Notes: generated from the letters alone by a model not told the origin. DNA of 51,625 bases from an uncultured Neisseriaceae bacterium (GCA_937952895.1 CALFYC010000090.1:1-51625); one strand, 5' to 3'; positions 41,911 to 51,625 are shown, counted from the stretch's first letter. Translations and numbers: made by a program.

Positions 41911-43905
41911 TTATTTAAACGAAAATCCAAATAGCCGTGTACCAAAACTTAATAGAATAATTATTCCAAGTATCATAAAAGTTGCATAGCTATTAACATA
42001 ACCACTTTGTACTCTTCTTAAAATTCTTGAATACCATTCAACAATTTTAGCCGAACCATTTACAATCAAACCATCAATTACAAACATATCCCCAATAATC
42101 CATAAGAATTTACCTAAAGATCTACCAATTGGAGTAAATATGTTTATATATAAATCATCCATAAAATATTTACGATCTAAAACCACATAAATTGGTTTAA
42201 TTGCTTTTACAAATTTATCGCTTAAATTAGGCTTTTTATGGAAAATAAACGCAACTAAAATTCCTAATAAGCCTAGATATACGGGAATTTCAGTAAAGCT
42301 ATGCTTAATCATTTCAAATGGTGTATCAATATTATTTTGGATATGCTCAATATACCAGGAGATATTGCTAACCCCATTATGTAAATAATTATTACTTACA
42401 AAACCATCTAATCCGACCCAACCAATAATTGCTGATGGAATTGCCATTAAAATTAATGGGATAGTTACTACCCATGGTGATTCTTTTGGTTCCACATGGT
42501 GGTGGTGACTATCATGATGATGGTCATCATGATGATGAGTGTTTCTAAATCTTTCTTTACCATGAAAGGTCATAAAAATTAATCTAAAACTATATAAGCC
42601 AGTTACAAATACTGATGCATATACAGTAAATACCGCAAAGGCTCCACCTGGCAAACCATTTTCATAAGCAAGTTTTGCTGATTCTAGAATCATATCTTTA
42701 GAAAAGAAACCTGCAAATGGTGGAATTCCAGCTAAAGCCAAGCTTCCAATTAACATAGTTATATAAGTGATTGGCATATATTTAGCCAATCCACCCATTT
42801 TCGTCATATCTTGTTCATGATGCATTGCTATAATTACTGAACCAGCTGATAGGAATAATAGACCTTTAAAGAATGCATGAGTCATTAAATGAAAAATTGC
42901 AATCGAATAAGACCCACAACCAAGAGCAACTGCCATATAGCCTAATTGAGACAATGTTGAATAAGCAACTACACGCTTAATATCATTTTGTATAACACCC
43001 AAAATTCCTAAGAAGAAGCAATTTAATCCTCCGGCAATAATAATGACAGTTAATGCAGTATGCGATAAGTTATACATTGGGGACAAACGTGCTACCATAA
43101 ATATCCCAGCTGTTACCATGGTTGCCGCATGAATTAATGCTGAAATTGGTGTTGGACCTTCCATTGAATCAGGTAACCATACATGTAATGGAAATTGTGC
43201 TGATTTTCCCATCGCACCAATAAATAATAAGATACAAATTGTCGTAATTGCATTCCAGTTAGTGCCAGGAATAGTTAAATGACTTAAATTAGGTAGCTGC
43301 ATAAAAACATCAGTATAATTCAAAGATCCACAATAAGCTAAAACTAAACCAATTCCAAGTAAAAAACCAAAATCACCCACACGATTTACTAAAAATGCTT
43401 TTAAGTTAGCAAAAATCGCTGATTGTCGTTTAAAATAAAACCCTATTAATAAATATGAAACTAAGCCAACACCTTCCCAACCAAAGAATAGTTGAATGAA
43501 GTTATTTGATAGTACTAAAACCAACATCATAAAAGTAAATAAGGAGATGTAGCTAAAAAATCTCTGGTATCCTTCTTCTTCTGACATATAACCGATTGTA
43601 TAAATATGCACCATTAACGATACACTGGTAACTACCACAAGCATTATTGAAGTTAAATTATCAACCAAGATTCCAATCGAAAACTTCTGGCTGAAAACTA
43701 CTAACCAAGTATAAAGGGGACCATTGTAATATAGGTTCTCTACCTGCACTTGATATAAGACTTTATAGGATAAAATTGTTGAGATTAATACGCCAATAAT
43801 GGCTAATGAATGGCTTGCACGTTTACCGATTGCAAAACCAAATAATCCTACAATAATTGATGAAATTAAGGGTGCTAAAATGATTGTTAAGTAAATACCT
43901 AGCAT
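41911..43905 (-). CDS. nuoL: NADH-quinone oxidoreductase subunit L
   Basis: A 664-aa subunit, the distal proton-pumping subunit with the long lateral helix at its C-terminus. Signatures are FFGWEGVGLVSYLLIGFY, MGKSAQFPLHVWLPDSMEGPTPISALIHAATMV and KRVVAYSTLSQLGYMAVALG. AGGA precedes the ATG. An unusual feature is a histidine-rich loop near residue 461, with about ten His within 15 residues, between helices before the lateral arm. It lies 18 bp after nuoK. Confidence 0.97.
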   Translation of the reverse strand: MLGIYLTIILAPLISSIIVGLFGFAIGKRASHSLAIIGVLISTILSYKVLYQVQVENLYYNGPLYTWLVVFSQKFSIGILVDNLTSIMLVVVTSVSLMVHIYTIGYMSEEEGYQRFFSYISLFTFMMLVLVLSNNFIQLFFGWEGVGLVSYLLIGFYFKRQSAIFANLKAFLVNRVGDFGFLLGIGLVLAYCGSLNYTDVFMQLPNLSHLTIPGTNWNAITTICILLFIGAMGKSAQFPLHVWLPDSMEGPTPISALIHAATMVTAGIFMVARLSPMYNLSHTALTVIIIAGGLNCFFLGILGVIQNDIKRVVAYSTLSQLGYMAVALGCGSYSIAIFHLMTHAFFKGLLFLSAGSVIIAMHHEQDMTKMGGLAKYMPITYITMLIGSLALAGIPPFAGFFSKDMILESAKLAYENGLPGGAFAVFTVYASVFVTGLYSFRLIFMTFHGKERFRNTHHHDDHHHDSHHHHVEPKESPWVVTIPLILMAIPSAIIGWVGLDGFVSNNYLHNGVSNISWYIEHIQNNIDTPFEMIKHSFTEIPVYLGLLGILVAFIFHKKPNLSDKFVKAIKPIYVVLDRKYFMDDLYINIFTPIGRSLGKFLWIIGDMFVIDGLIVNGSAKIVEWYSRILRRVQSGYVNSYATFMILGIIILLSFGTRLFGFSFK

Positions 43906-43923
43906 ATTTTCTATTTCCTAAAA

Positions 43924-44229
43924 TTAACCTTGTAGTTTATCCATATCTTGAACATTTATTGAACGGATATTTCTAAATAATAAAATTAAAATCGCTAATC
44001 CGATAGACGCTTCTGCTGCAGCTACGGTTAAGGTAAAAAACACAAATATTTGACCTGCGATATTATGTAAAAAGCTTGAAAATGCAATAAAATTAAAATT
44101 AACTGATAATAGCATAAGTTCAATTGACATTAAAACTACAATAATATTTTTACGATTTAAAAATATTCCCATAATAGATATTGTAAATAAAACTGCTGAT
44201 AAAATTAAATAGTGGTGAATTCCAATCAT
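43924..44229 (-). CDS. nuoK: NADH-quinone oxidoreductase subunit K
   Basis: A 101-aa three-helix membrane subunit of complex I. The conserved glutamates needed for proton transfer are in LMSIELMLLSVNFNF and in AAAEASIGLAIL. Its start overlaps the nuoJ stop by 4 bp, indicating coupled translation. Length is exactly typical. Confidence 0.97.
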   Translation of the reverse strand: MIGIHHYLILSAVLFTISIMGIFLNRKNIIVVLMSIELMLLSVNFNFIAFSSFLHNIAGQIFVFFTLTVAAAEASIGLAILILLFRNIRSINVQDMDKLQG

Positions 44230-44852
44230 TCTGCTATCTCCTTTTCATCAAGCTTAAATTCTACTTCAGGCTTCATTCTAATCATTTCAACTCGCCCAAT
44301 ATGAGTAACTGCAATTTGCTTACTAATATTTTGATACTTAGCATTTTTATTAGTTTTTCTAAGAGTGAGCGCAACTGCTATAACCAAACCAACTAATAGG
44401 ATAATTGAAGCAAGTTCAACCGGATAAGAATATTCAGTATATAAAACAAAACCTAGTTGATTTGAATTACTTACTGATGAATTAGCTAATTCAGGAGCAC
44501 TCATAATAACTAATGGTTTGGTAACTAAAACCGCAATCATTTCAACTACGATAATTAAGCCAATAATTGCAGCTAAAGGCAAGTTACGCCAAAACCCTTT
44601 ACGCATAGCTTCGACATCAATATCTAACATCATAACTACGAATAAGAATAACACCATTACCGCACCAACATATACCACAATGAGCGTTAATGCTAAAAAT
44701 TCCACATTAAGCATAATCCATAGAGCACTTGAAGTTACAAAAGATAAGACTAAATAAAGCACCGCATGAACTGGATTTTTAGCTGTAATGACCCGTATAG
44801 CAGAAATTACTAAAATCGCAGCAAATAAATAAAAAAACACACTAGTTAGCAT
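44226..44852 (-). CDS. nuoJ: NADH-quinone oxidoreductase subunit J
   Basis: A 208-aa membrane subunit. The five-helix core contains NPVHAVLYLVLSFVTSSALW and FLALTLIVVYVGAVMVLFLFVVMML, the latter covering TM3 with the pi-bulge that changes conformation during turnover. The C-terminal tail is hydrophilic. It overlaps nuoK by 4 bp and follows nuoI by 11 bp. Confidence 0.96.
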   Translation of the reverse strand: MLTSVFFYLFAAILVISAIRVITAKNPVHAVLYLVLSFVTSSALWIMLNVEFLALTLIVVYVGAVMVLFLFVVMMLDIDVEAMRKGFWRNLPLAAIIGLIIVVEMIAVLVTKPLVIMSAPELANSSVSNSNQLGFVLYTEYSYPVELASIILLVGLVIAVALTLRKTNKNAKYQNISKQIAVTHIGRVEMIRMKPEVEFKLDEKEIAE

Positions 44853-44863
44853 TACATCTCCAA

Positions 44864-45346
44864 TTATCTATATTTATGATCCATTGCTCGATTTTTTGCA
44901 ATGATAGGTTCATATTTATCACCAATGGCTAACAACATTTCTTTAGTATAATGTAAATCTCCACGTTTTTCACCATGATATTCATGAATATCTGTTTCAA
45001 CAATCGCATCAACTGGACAGGCTTCTTCACAAAAACCACAAAAAATACACTTTACTAAATCTATATCATAGCGAGTTGTTCTTCTTGTTCCATCGTCACG
45101 TTCATGCACATCAATTGTAATTGCAAGAGCTGGGCATACTGCCTCACACAATTTACAACCAATGCAGCGTTCTTCGCCATTTGGATAGCGGCGTAATGCA
45201 TGAAGAGCACGAAAACGAGGTGATAATGGAGTTTTTTCTTCTGGGTATTGAATTGTAACTTTAGGTGTTAACATAGCTCTCCAGGTAACTCGTAAACCTT
45301 GAAGTAACTCTAACAGAAAAAACGTTTTAAAAAATTTCTTAATCAT
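44864..45346 (-). CDS. nuoI: NADH-quinone oxidoreductase subunit I
   Basis: A 160-aa subunit carrying the [4Fe-4S] clusters N6a and N6b. Both motifs are complete: CIGCKLCEAVCPALAI and CIFCGFCEEACPVDAI. The N-terminal segment (KFFKTFFLLELLQGLRVTW) anchors it to the membrane arm. Length is normal for the 2x[4Fe-4S] ferredoxin-like subunit. Confidence 0.98.
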   Translation of the reverse strand: MIKKFFKTFFLLELLQGLRVTWRAMLTPKVTIQYPEEKTPLSPRFRALHALRRYPNGEERCIGCKLCEAVCPALAITIDVHERDDGTRRTTRYDIDLVKCIFCGFCEEACPVDAIVETDIHEYHGEKRGDLHYTKEMLLAIGDKYEPIIAKNRAMDHKYR

Positions 45347-45393
45347 TTAACCATTTCCATAGATGAAATTAATTTTTTTAAATAACCTACTTA

Positions 45394-46440
45394 TTATTTC
45401 CAAATGTTAAGTGGGGATACCATCCAAGCACCCATCACAAAAATCCATACGAGTGTAACGGGTAGAAACACTTTCCAGCCTAATCGCATAATTTGGTCAT
45501 AACGATAACGTGGGAATGTCGCACGATACCATATAAAACCAAATAAGATAATACAAACTTTGATTAATAACCAACCAAAACCCGAAGCGCCAATAAAACC
45601 CCATGAAACTGGGAATGGCGATAGCCATCCACCTAAAAACATTATTGAAGCCATTATTGATATAGTAACCATATTTACATATTCCGATAACATGAATAAG
45701 GCAAATTGGGTTCCTGAATATTCAACAAAAAATCCTGCTACAATTTCTGATTCGCCCTCACACACATCAAATGGTGCACGATTCGTTTCTGCAACTCCAG
45801 AAATTAAATAAACTAAAAATAATGGGAATAATGGAATGAAATTCCATGAAAATAAGCTACCTGCCAACATTCCATGAGCTTGTTGATTAACGATATCAAC
45901 CAAATTTAAGCTACCCGAAACCATTAAAACTCCTACTAGGGAAAAACCCATAGCTAGTTCATAGGAAATCATCTGAGCTGAAGCTCTAACTCCACCTAGA
46001 AATGAATATTTTGAATTACCTGACCACCCAGCTAGCACAATTCCATAAACACCAAGTGACGATACTGCAATTACATATAAAAGTGATGCATTAACATGAG
46101 CAAAAGCAAATTCTGGCGAAAATGGAATTACAGCCCAAACTAGAAAGGCACAAATTAATACAATAAGTGGTGATAAAGAAAATGCTGCACTACTTGCTTT
46201 ATGTGGGGTTAATAATTCTTTAAATACAAACTTAAGTAGATCAGCAAATGGTTGTAATAGACCATAAGGTCCTACTCGATTTGCACCAAGTCGTGCATGC
46301 ATAAACCCTAAAATTCTACGTTCAGCAAAAGTTAAATAAGCTACAAATAAAGTCAATGGGACTACGATTATAATAGCAACAACAAAATACCAAATAAAGT
46401 AACCCAAATTGTTTCCAAGTAAATTCTGTAAAGTTTCCAT
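45394..46440 (-). CDS. nuoH: NADH-quinone oxidoreductase subunit H
   Basis: A 348-aa membrane subunit that forms much of the quinone-binding chamber. Signatures are LGFMHARLGANRVGPYGLLQPFADLLKF, AETNRAPFDVCEGESEIVAGFFVEYSG with the acidic loop, and WYRATFPRYRYDQIMRLGWKVFLP. Length normal. It lies between nuoG and nuoI. Confidence 0.98.
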   Translation of the reverse strand: METLQNLLGNNLGYFIWYFVVAIIIVVPLTLFVAYLTFAERRILGFMHARLGANRVGPYGLLQPFADLLKFVFKELLTPHKASSAAFSLSPLIVLICAFLVWAVIPFSPEFAFAHVNASLLYVIAVSSLGVYGIVLAGWSGNSKYSFLGGVRASAQMISYELAMGFSLVGVLMVSGSLNLVDIVNQQAHGMLAGSLFSWNFIPLFPLFLVYLISGVAETNRAPFDVCEGESEIVAGFFVEYSGTQFALFMLSEYVNMVTISIMASIMFLGGWLSPFPVSWGFIGASGFGWLLIKVCIILFGFIWYRATFPRYRYDQIMRLGWKVFLPVTLVWIFVMGAWMVSPLNIWK

Positions 46441-46465
46441 AAATTTATACCAATAAAATTACTTT

Positions 46466-48814
46466 TTATGCACTAATTGTAATTGAAGCAAAACGCCCAG
46501 CAAATCCGCAAGTACTTTGATTTGCTGCTAATAAAACCACAGTTTCAGGAATAGTATTATAGATTGATACCGTAAATCTGCCAGATTTTCCATCTTGCTC
46601 AATATTAACCGTAGATTTATCTTTTACTCCCAATTTATTTGCTAATACTGGATTTAATGATAAAGTTGGTAATTGAGCAAATGAAGTTTGTTGTAAACTA
46701 GGCGAACGTCTTACAATACTGTCTAAACTATAAATTCCTTGAATTCCAAGTCTAACCAAACCATCTAATTTTGGCTTAGCTAATTTTAATTTTAAACCAG
46801 AATTCAAACTATTATTCAATAATCCCTCTGGATTTGATAAAGCAGACATTTCCAATCTAACATCTTCAATTGTAGTGTAACCAAATTGAACTAAATTCAA
46901 TTGATTAGCTAAAACTCTTAATACTTTCCAACCTGGTCGTGCATTTCCTAATGGTCTTGTAACACCATTAAATTTTTGCCATTTACCTTCCATATTAACA
47001 AATGATCCCGCAGTCTCTGTATATGGAGTAATTGGTAGTATCACATCAGCATACTGCTCCATTTCAGAATTCTTATATGCACTCATTACAATTACCGAAT
47101 CTGCTTCTTTAAGTGCGTTTAAGGCTAATTTTGAATCATATGAATCATGTTCAAGCTCAGTATTAAATAACACATATGCTTTTCTTGGTTTTTCAAGCAT
47201 TTGTTTAGCATTCATTCCCATTTGTGGTGTTTTTTGATTAAAAGCATCAACATATGGTAAAAACCCAACTAAAGCTGCACCAACTTCATTAGCACGCCCA
47301 GCTAATATACCAAATTTACCTTGAATATTTTTAGCTAATTCTTGGGTTAAAACCACTAATTCTGAATAATTAGGTAATGATTTAGCCATTTCTCCTAATA
47401 CGATATGGCCATTATGTTTTTTTAAACTTTCAGCAATCGATTTTGCAACTTCTGAAACTTCAATATCCGATAGGTCAATTTCTGAATTATTTGTTTGAGT
47501 AGCTTTAACAATTTGAGCTAATATAGAAGCTATTTCACGTGGATCAGCTAGCACTTGGTTTGTTACGGGACATAATAAATCTTCATTTAATACATTAATA
47601 ACATTTAATTCAGTGCCTTTTTTAACTGCCTGACGGATTTTATAGGCAAGTAATGGTTGCTCTTCTCTTAATACGCTACCAATTACTAAAATTGATTTAT
47701 TTGCTGTAAACTCAGCTAAACCGGCACCTAAAAAATTGGCTCCGGATTGTTTAGTATCTAAATTAAAATCAGTTTGGGTTAAACGATAATCTAAATTATA
47801 AACCTCAATACCACGCATTAATTTTTGTAATAAATAAAGCTCTTCAGTAGTAGATGAGCTACTCGCCAAAACGCCAATTTGATCAGCACCATTTTCAGCT
47901 TTAGCCATATTAAGGCTTTTTGCAACATAGGCTAAAGCAGTCTCCCAATCTACATTAATCCATTTTCCATCTTGCTTAATCATAGGTTCGGTAACGCGTT
48001 CTTGGCTATATAACCCTTCATAACTAAAACGATCACGATCTGAAATCCAACACTCATTTATTGCTTCATTTTCAAGAGGTAAAACTCGCACTACTTTATG
48101 ATATTTATCAGTTTGAGCAATAATATGAGTCCCTAATCCATCATGTGCTGCAATTGATTTTCTTCGAGATAATTCCCAAGGTCTAGCACTATTTCTAAAC
48201 GGCTTTGACGTTAATGCTCCAACCGGACATAAATCAATAATATTTCCTGAAATTTCACTATCAACAGTTTTACCAATAAATGGCATTACTTCAACATGAT
48301 TATTGCGATAACTCATACCTAATTCTTGCATACCTGCAATTTCATCAGTAAACCTTACACATCTTGAACAATGTATACATCTAGTCATCTCAGTTGCAAC
48401 CAATGAACCCAAATCTTTATTAGTAACCGCACGCTTTTCTTCGGTAAATCTCGACGCTGAACGACCATAGCCAACAGCTAGATCTTGTAATTGACATTCA
48501 CCTCCTTGATCACAAATAGGACAATCAAGTGGATGGTTAATTAATAAAAATTCCATAACCCCATGCTGTGCTTCAAGCGCAGTTTTTGAGCAAGTATGGA
48601 CTTTCATACCCTCCGAAATTGGTGTAGCACATGCCGGCAATGGTTTATTTGATTTCTCAACTTCAACTAAACACATTCTACAGTTAGCAGCAATTGAAAG
48701 TTTTTTGTGATAACAAAAATGGGGAATATATTTACCCTCTTTAATTGCCACTTCTAAAATTGTGGAACCTGGTTCAGCACTAACACTTTTACCATCCAAC
48801 TCAAGTTCAATCAT
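46466..48814 (-). CDS. nuoG: NADH-quinone oxidoreductase subunit G
   Basis: A 782-aa iron-sulphur subunit. The N-terminal [2Fe-2S] ligands are in CYHKKLSIAANCRMCLVEV plus a further PACATP. The His-Cys3 [4Fe-4S] cluster N5 is HPLDCPICDQGGEC; the next cluster uses CIHCSRC and CPVGAL. The extra N7 ligands known in some genera are not seen. The remainder (about 220-780) is the degenerate molybdopterin-oxidoreductase domain. AGGA precedes the ATG. It follows nuoF by 48 bp. Confidence 0.97.
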   Translation of the reverse strand: MIELELDGKSVSAEPGSTILEVAIKEGKYIPHFCYHKKLSIAANCRMCLVEVEKSNKPLPACATPISEGMKVHTCSKTALEAQHGVMEFLLINHPLDCPICDQGGECQLQDLAVGYGRSASRFTEEKRAVTNKDLGSLVATEMTRCIHCSRCVRFTDEIAGMQELGMSYRNNHVEVMPFIGKTVDSEISGNIIDLCPVGALTSKPFRNSARPWELSRRKSIAAHDGLGTHIIAQTDKYHKVVRVLPLENEAINECWISDRDRFSYEGLYSQERVTEPMIKQDGKWINVDWETALAYVAKSLNMAKAENGADQIGVLASSSSTTEELYLLQKLMRGIEVYNLDYRLTQTDFNLDTKQSGANFLGAGLAEFTANKSILVIGSVLREEQPLLAYKIRQAVKKGTELNVINVLNEDLLCPVTNQVLADPREIASILAQIVKATQTNNSEIDLSDIEVSEVAKSIAESLKKHNGHIVLGEMAKSLPNYSELVVLTQELAKNIQGKFGILAGRANEVGAALVGFLPYVDAFNQKTPQMGMNAKQMLEKPRKAYVLFNTELEHDSYDSKLALNALKEADSVIVMSAYKNSEMEQYADVILPITPYTETAGSFVNMEGKWQKFNGVTRPLGNARPGWKVLRVLANQLNLVQFGYTTIEDVRLEMSALSNPEGLLNNSLNSGLKLKLAKPKLDGLVRLGIQGIYSLDSIVRRSPSLQQTSFAQLPTLSLNPVLANKLGVKDKSTVNIEQDGKSGRFTVSIYNTIPETVVLLAANQSTCGFAGRFASITISA

Positions 48815-48862
48815 AACTTATCCTATTGATAATAATATATAATTTTAATTATGCTTTATTCA

Positions 48863-50158
48863 TTAAAGCCAATTGTGGTTTACCATACACTTTTTATGTT
48901 GAATATGGTATTCAAATTCATTTCTGAAATGTTTAGTAAAACTTCTAACTGGAAATACAGCCGCATCAGCTAATGCACAAATCGTTCTACCTGCCATCTG
49001 ATTGCCAATACTATCTAGCAAATCTAAATCTTCATGTTTTCCGTGCCCATGTTCAATTCTATGAATGATTTCATATAACCAACCAGTTCCTTCACGGCAT
49101 GGTGTGCATTGTCCACACGATTCTTCATGGTAGAAAAACGCTAATCTTTCAAGTGCTTTTACCATACATACATCTTCACCCATTACAATAACAGCACCAG
49201 AACCTAACATTGATCCAGCTTTAGCTATTGAATCATAATCCATAGTACACTGCATCATAATATCCCCAGGTAATACTGGAGCTGAAGATCCGCCAGGGAT
49301 TACTGCTTTCATTTTGCGCCCATCCCGCATTCCACCAGCCATTTTTAATAATTCAGAAAAAGGCGTACCTAATGGAATTTCATAATTACCGGGACGATTT
49401 ACATGACCTGAAATTGAAAATAGCTTAGTTCCACCGTTATTTGGAATTCCTTTATCTTGGAATATTTGACCACCATCACGGATAATAAATGGAATTGCAG
49501 CCAATGATTCAGTATTATTAATTGTTGTTGGCTGCCCATAAAGCCCAAAACTTGCAGGAAAAGGTGGCTTAAAGCGTGGCTGCCCCTTTTTGCCTTCTAA
49601 TGAATCTAACAGTGCGGTCTCTTCACCACAAATATAAGCACCATAACCATGATGTGCATGTAATTCAAATGAAAAATTGGTTCCTAAAATATTATTACCA
49701 AGATATCCAGCTCTACGAGCTTCATTTAGTGCCTCTTCAAAACGCTCATATACCTCATAGATTTCACCATGAATATAATTATAACCAACTGAAGCACCAA
49801 TCGCATAACCTGCAATAATCATTCCCTCAATTAAAGAATGTGGATTAAATTCCATTATATCTTTATCTTTAAAAGTGCCAGGCTCTCCTTCATCGCTATT
49901 ACATACGATATACTTTTGCCCATCCAAAGCTCGTGGCATAAAACTCCACTTTAAGCCGGTTGGGAATCCTGCACCACCACGACCACGTAAACCTGATTGC
50001 TTTACTTCAGCAATTACTTGGTCTTGAGCTATATTATCATTTAATATTTTCTTTAATGCTTGATAACCACCGCGTTTTACATAACTATCTAAAGTCCAAC
50101 AGTCTTTATCAGCTGTATCAAAATCTGCAAAAATAACACCTTTTTGATAGATAGCCAT
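48863..50158 (-). CDS. nuoF: NADH-quinone oxidoreductase subunit F
   Basis: A 431-aa subunit that binds FMN and NADH and carries cluster N3. Signatures are LRGRGGAGFPTGLKWSF (FMN), SDEGEPGTFKDKDIME, ICGEETALLDSLEG, and the [4Fe-4S] ligands ESCGQCTPCREGTGW with a later Cys in TICALADAA. Its ATG overlaps the nuoE TAA by one base, so translation is coupled. Length normal. Confidence 0.98.
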   Translation of the reverse strand: MAIYQKGVIFADFDTADKDCWTLDSYVKRGGYQALKKILNDNIAQDQVIAEVKQSGLRGRGGAGFPTGLKWSFMPRALDGQKYIVCNSDEGEPGTFKDKDIMEFNPHSLIEGMIIAGYAIGASVGYNYIHGEIYEVYERFEEALNEARRAGYLGNNILGTNFSFELHAHHGYGAYICGEETALLDSLEGKKGQPRFKPPFPASFGLYGQPTTINNTESLAAIPFIIRDGGQIFQDKGIPNNGGTKLFSISGHVNRPGNYEIPLGTPFSELLKMAGGMRDGRKMKAVIPGGSSAPVLPGDIMMQCTMDYDSIAKAGSMLGSGAVIVMGEDVCMVKALERLAFFYHEESCGQCTPCREGTGWLYEIIHRIEHGHGKHEDLDLLDSIGNQMAGRTICALADAAVFPVRSFTKHFRNEFEYHIQHKKCMVNHNWL

Positions 50159-50631
50159 TACTGTAACTCCGCTAATTTTTTATCTATAGTAGCTGGATCC
50201 ATAAAGCTACACATTTTATGATTATTAACTAAAATAACCGGTGCATCACCACAAGCACCCATACATTCACCTTGAGTTAAAGTATATTTACCATCTTTAG
50301 TAGTTTCACCTAATTCAACACCTAACTTAGCTTTCAAATATTCTAAGGCATTTACCCCACCAGATAAGGCACAAGGCAAATTAGTGCATACTGTTAATTT
50401 ATATTTTCCAACTGGTTTTAAATTATACATACTGTAAAAAGTTGCAACTTCCAAAGCTTGCACTGGTGGAATTTTTAAATAATTGGCTATATATTCAATT
50501 AATTCATTAGATAACCAGCCATGCTCAACTTGAGCAATACGTAATGCAGACATCACAGCACTACGGCGTTGATTATCTGGATACTTAGTTAACTCTTGAT
50601 CGATTTTTTTTAATGCATCTTGTGATAACAT
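50158..50631 (-). CDS. nuoE: NADH-quinone oxidoreductase subunit E
   Basis: A 157-aa thioredoxin-fold subunit with one [2Fe-2S] cluster (N1a), ligated by CTNLPC and by ECMGACGDAP. Upstream helices EVATFYSMYNLKPVGKY are typical. It lies 50 bp after nuoD. Confidence 0.98.
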   Translation of the reverse strand: MLSQDALKKIDQELTKYPDNQRRSAVMSALRIAQVEHGWLSNELIEYIANYLKIPPVQALEVATFYSMYNLKPVGKYKLTVCTNLPCALSGGVNALEYLKAKLGVELGETTKDGKYTLTQGECMGACGDAPVILVNNHKMCSFMDPATIDKKLAELQ

Positions 50632-50681
50632 AATTATTAATTCCGTTATTTATTAATTAGTTTAAATTAGTAATTAAAATT

Positions 50682-51607
50682 TTAGCGATCTACTTCACCA
50701 AATACTATATCTTGAGTTCCTATGATTGCAACAACATCGGCGATCATATGACCACGACTCATTTCATCTAATGCTGCAATATGCGCAAAACCAGGAGCCT
50801 TAATTTTTAAGCGATAAGGTTTATTTCCGCCATCAGATACCAAATAAATTCCAAATTCACCTTTTGGATGTTCAACTGCTTGATAAACTTCTCCAGCCGG
50901 GACAAACATTCCTTCTGTAAATAATTTGAAATGATGAATTAATTCTTCCATACCATATTTCATTTTTTCACGATGAGGTGGTGCAACTTTATGATCAGAC
51001 GTGATCACCGGTCCAGGGTTTGCGCTTAACCATTTAATACATTGTTTAATAATTTTGTTTGATTCGCGCATTTCAGCCATACGCACCAGATAACGGTCAT
51101 AACAATCACCATTTTTACCAACCGGAATATCAAAATCTAATTCTGAATATACTTCATATGGTTGCTTTCTACGTAAATCCCAAGCAATTCCAGAACCTCG
51201 AAGCATCGGACCTGAAAATCCTAAATTCAATGCACGTTCTGGACTAACCACACCAATCCCAACCGTTCTTTGTTTCCAAATACGATTATCTGTAAGTAAT
51301 GTATGATAATCATCCATACATTTATCGAAACGATTAGTAAAATCTTCAATAAAATCTAATAGACTACCTTGACGATTAGCATTGATTTTATCAAGTTGTT
51401 TTTTTGTTTTAATTTTTGACTGGGTGTATTGTGGCATCGTATTTGGTAAGTCACGATAAACTCCGCCAGGTCTAAAATAAGCTGCATGCATACGTGCTCC
51501 AGATACAGCTTCATAACAATCTAACAAATCTTCGCGCTCACGAAAAGTATATAAAAATACAGCCATAGCCCCAATATCTAGCGCATGGGCACCAACCCAC
51601 AATAAAT
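50682..51607 (-). CDS. nuoD: NADH-quinone oxidoreductase subunit D (N-terminus missing at contig end)
   Basis: 308 codons of the C-terminal part of the 49-kDa subunit, which lines the quinone site. Visible: LLWVGAHALDIGAMAVFLY, REREDLLDCYEAVSGARMHAAYFRPGG, RTVGIGVVSPERAL, RGSGIAWDLRRKQPYEVY, and the C-terminus RGHMIADVVAIIGTQDIVFGEVDR. About 110 residues are absent, compared with 417-aa betaproteobacterial NuoD. The in-frame TTG at 51602 is not a start; it is the second Leu of LLWVG, as shown by the preceding TTA codon. The frame stays typical of NuoD right up to 51607, where adapter sequence begins. The gene is stand-alone nuoD type as far as can be seen. Confidence 0.97.
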
Positions 51608-51625
51608 AGATCGGAAGAGCACACG
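51608..51625 (+). other. Illumina TruSeq adapter remnant
   Basis: The last 18 bases, AGATCGGAAGAGCACACG, are identical to the beginning of the standard Illumina TruSeq read-1 adapter. They interrupt the nuoD frame. This is untrimmed library sequence and should be removed. Confidence 0.97.

Noticed and set aside
51600..51602. TTG as the nuoD start codon
   Set aside because: The TTA codon before it continues the conserved LLWVGAHALD segment; about 110 residues are missing only because the contig ends.

Overview
The window is a very AT-rich bacterial contig end. NuoD is Neisseria-like over its whole visible length, the respiratory complex I genes lie in standard proteobacterial order, and a bacterial SMC plus a tdh-kbl threonine-degradation pair are present. 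This points to a low-GC proteobacterium, most likely a betaproteobacterium of the Neisseriales; the placement is inferred from remembered protein similarity, not a search. Gene density is high and Shine-Dalgarno sequences are mostly weak (AGGA/GGAG).

Layout. (1) 54-2243: an MHS-type MFS transporter and a decayed Rpn/YhgA-like nuclease gene, both on the minus strand. (2) 2684-8800: smc; a seven-repeat beta-propeller lipoprotein (minus); a small outer-membrane beta-barrel protein. (3) 8966-13642 (plus): kbl and tdh (threonine to glycine plus acetyl-CoA), an FAD-dependent oxidoreductase and a ClC-type chloride transporter. (4) 13704-26082 (minus): an operon-like unit of a 2826-aa NRPS-PKS megasynthase followed by two PAS hybrid histidine kinases; the second kinase carries an apparent single-base frameshift near its end. 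(5) 26358-28354 (minus): a tRNA-Met/Thr/Phe operon with a near-consensus promoter, then a secreted caspase/legumain-like peptidase. (6) 28526-31419 (minus): a small secreted protein of unknown function, then an alkylation-repair pair (Ada/AlkA fusion and Ogt). (7) 31669-37841 (plus): exported proteins comprising a lipase-like lipoprotein, three paralogous four-cysteine secreted proteins of an unrecognised family, and a 13-repeat SBBP beta-propeller lipoprotein. (8) 37995-51607 (minus): nuoD (partial), nuoE-nuoN, then a Sel1-repeat protein.

The most notable locus is the megasynthase. Its domains read C-A-T-KS-AT-KR-T-TE. My manual reading of the adenylation code gives DILQLGIIW plus the usual Lys, one residue from the glycine code. 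The simplest predicted product is an N-acylated 4-amino-3-hydroxybutanoate. The coupling of this enzyme to two hybrid sensor kinases is unusual.

The last 18 bases (51608-51625) match the start of the Illumina TruSeq adapter. The nuoD reading frame is normal up to base 51607, so the contig end is an artefact and nuoD is cut by assembly, not by biology.
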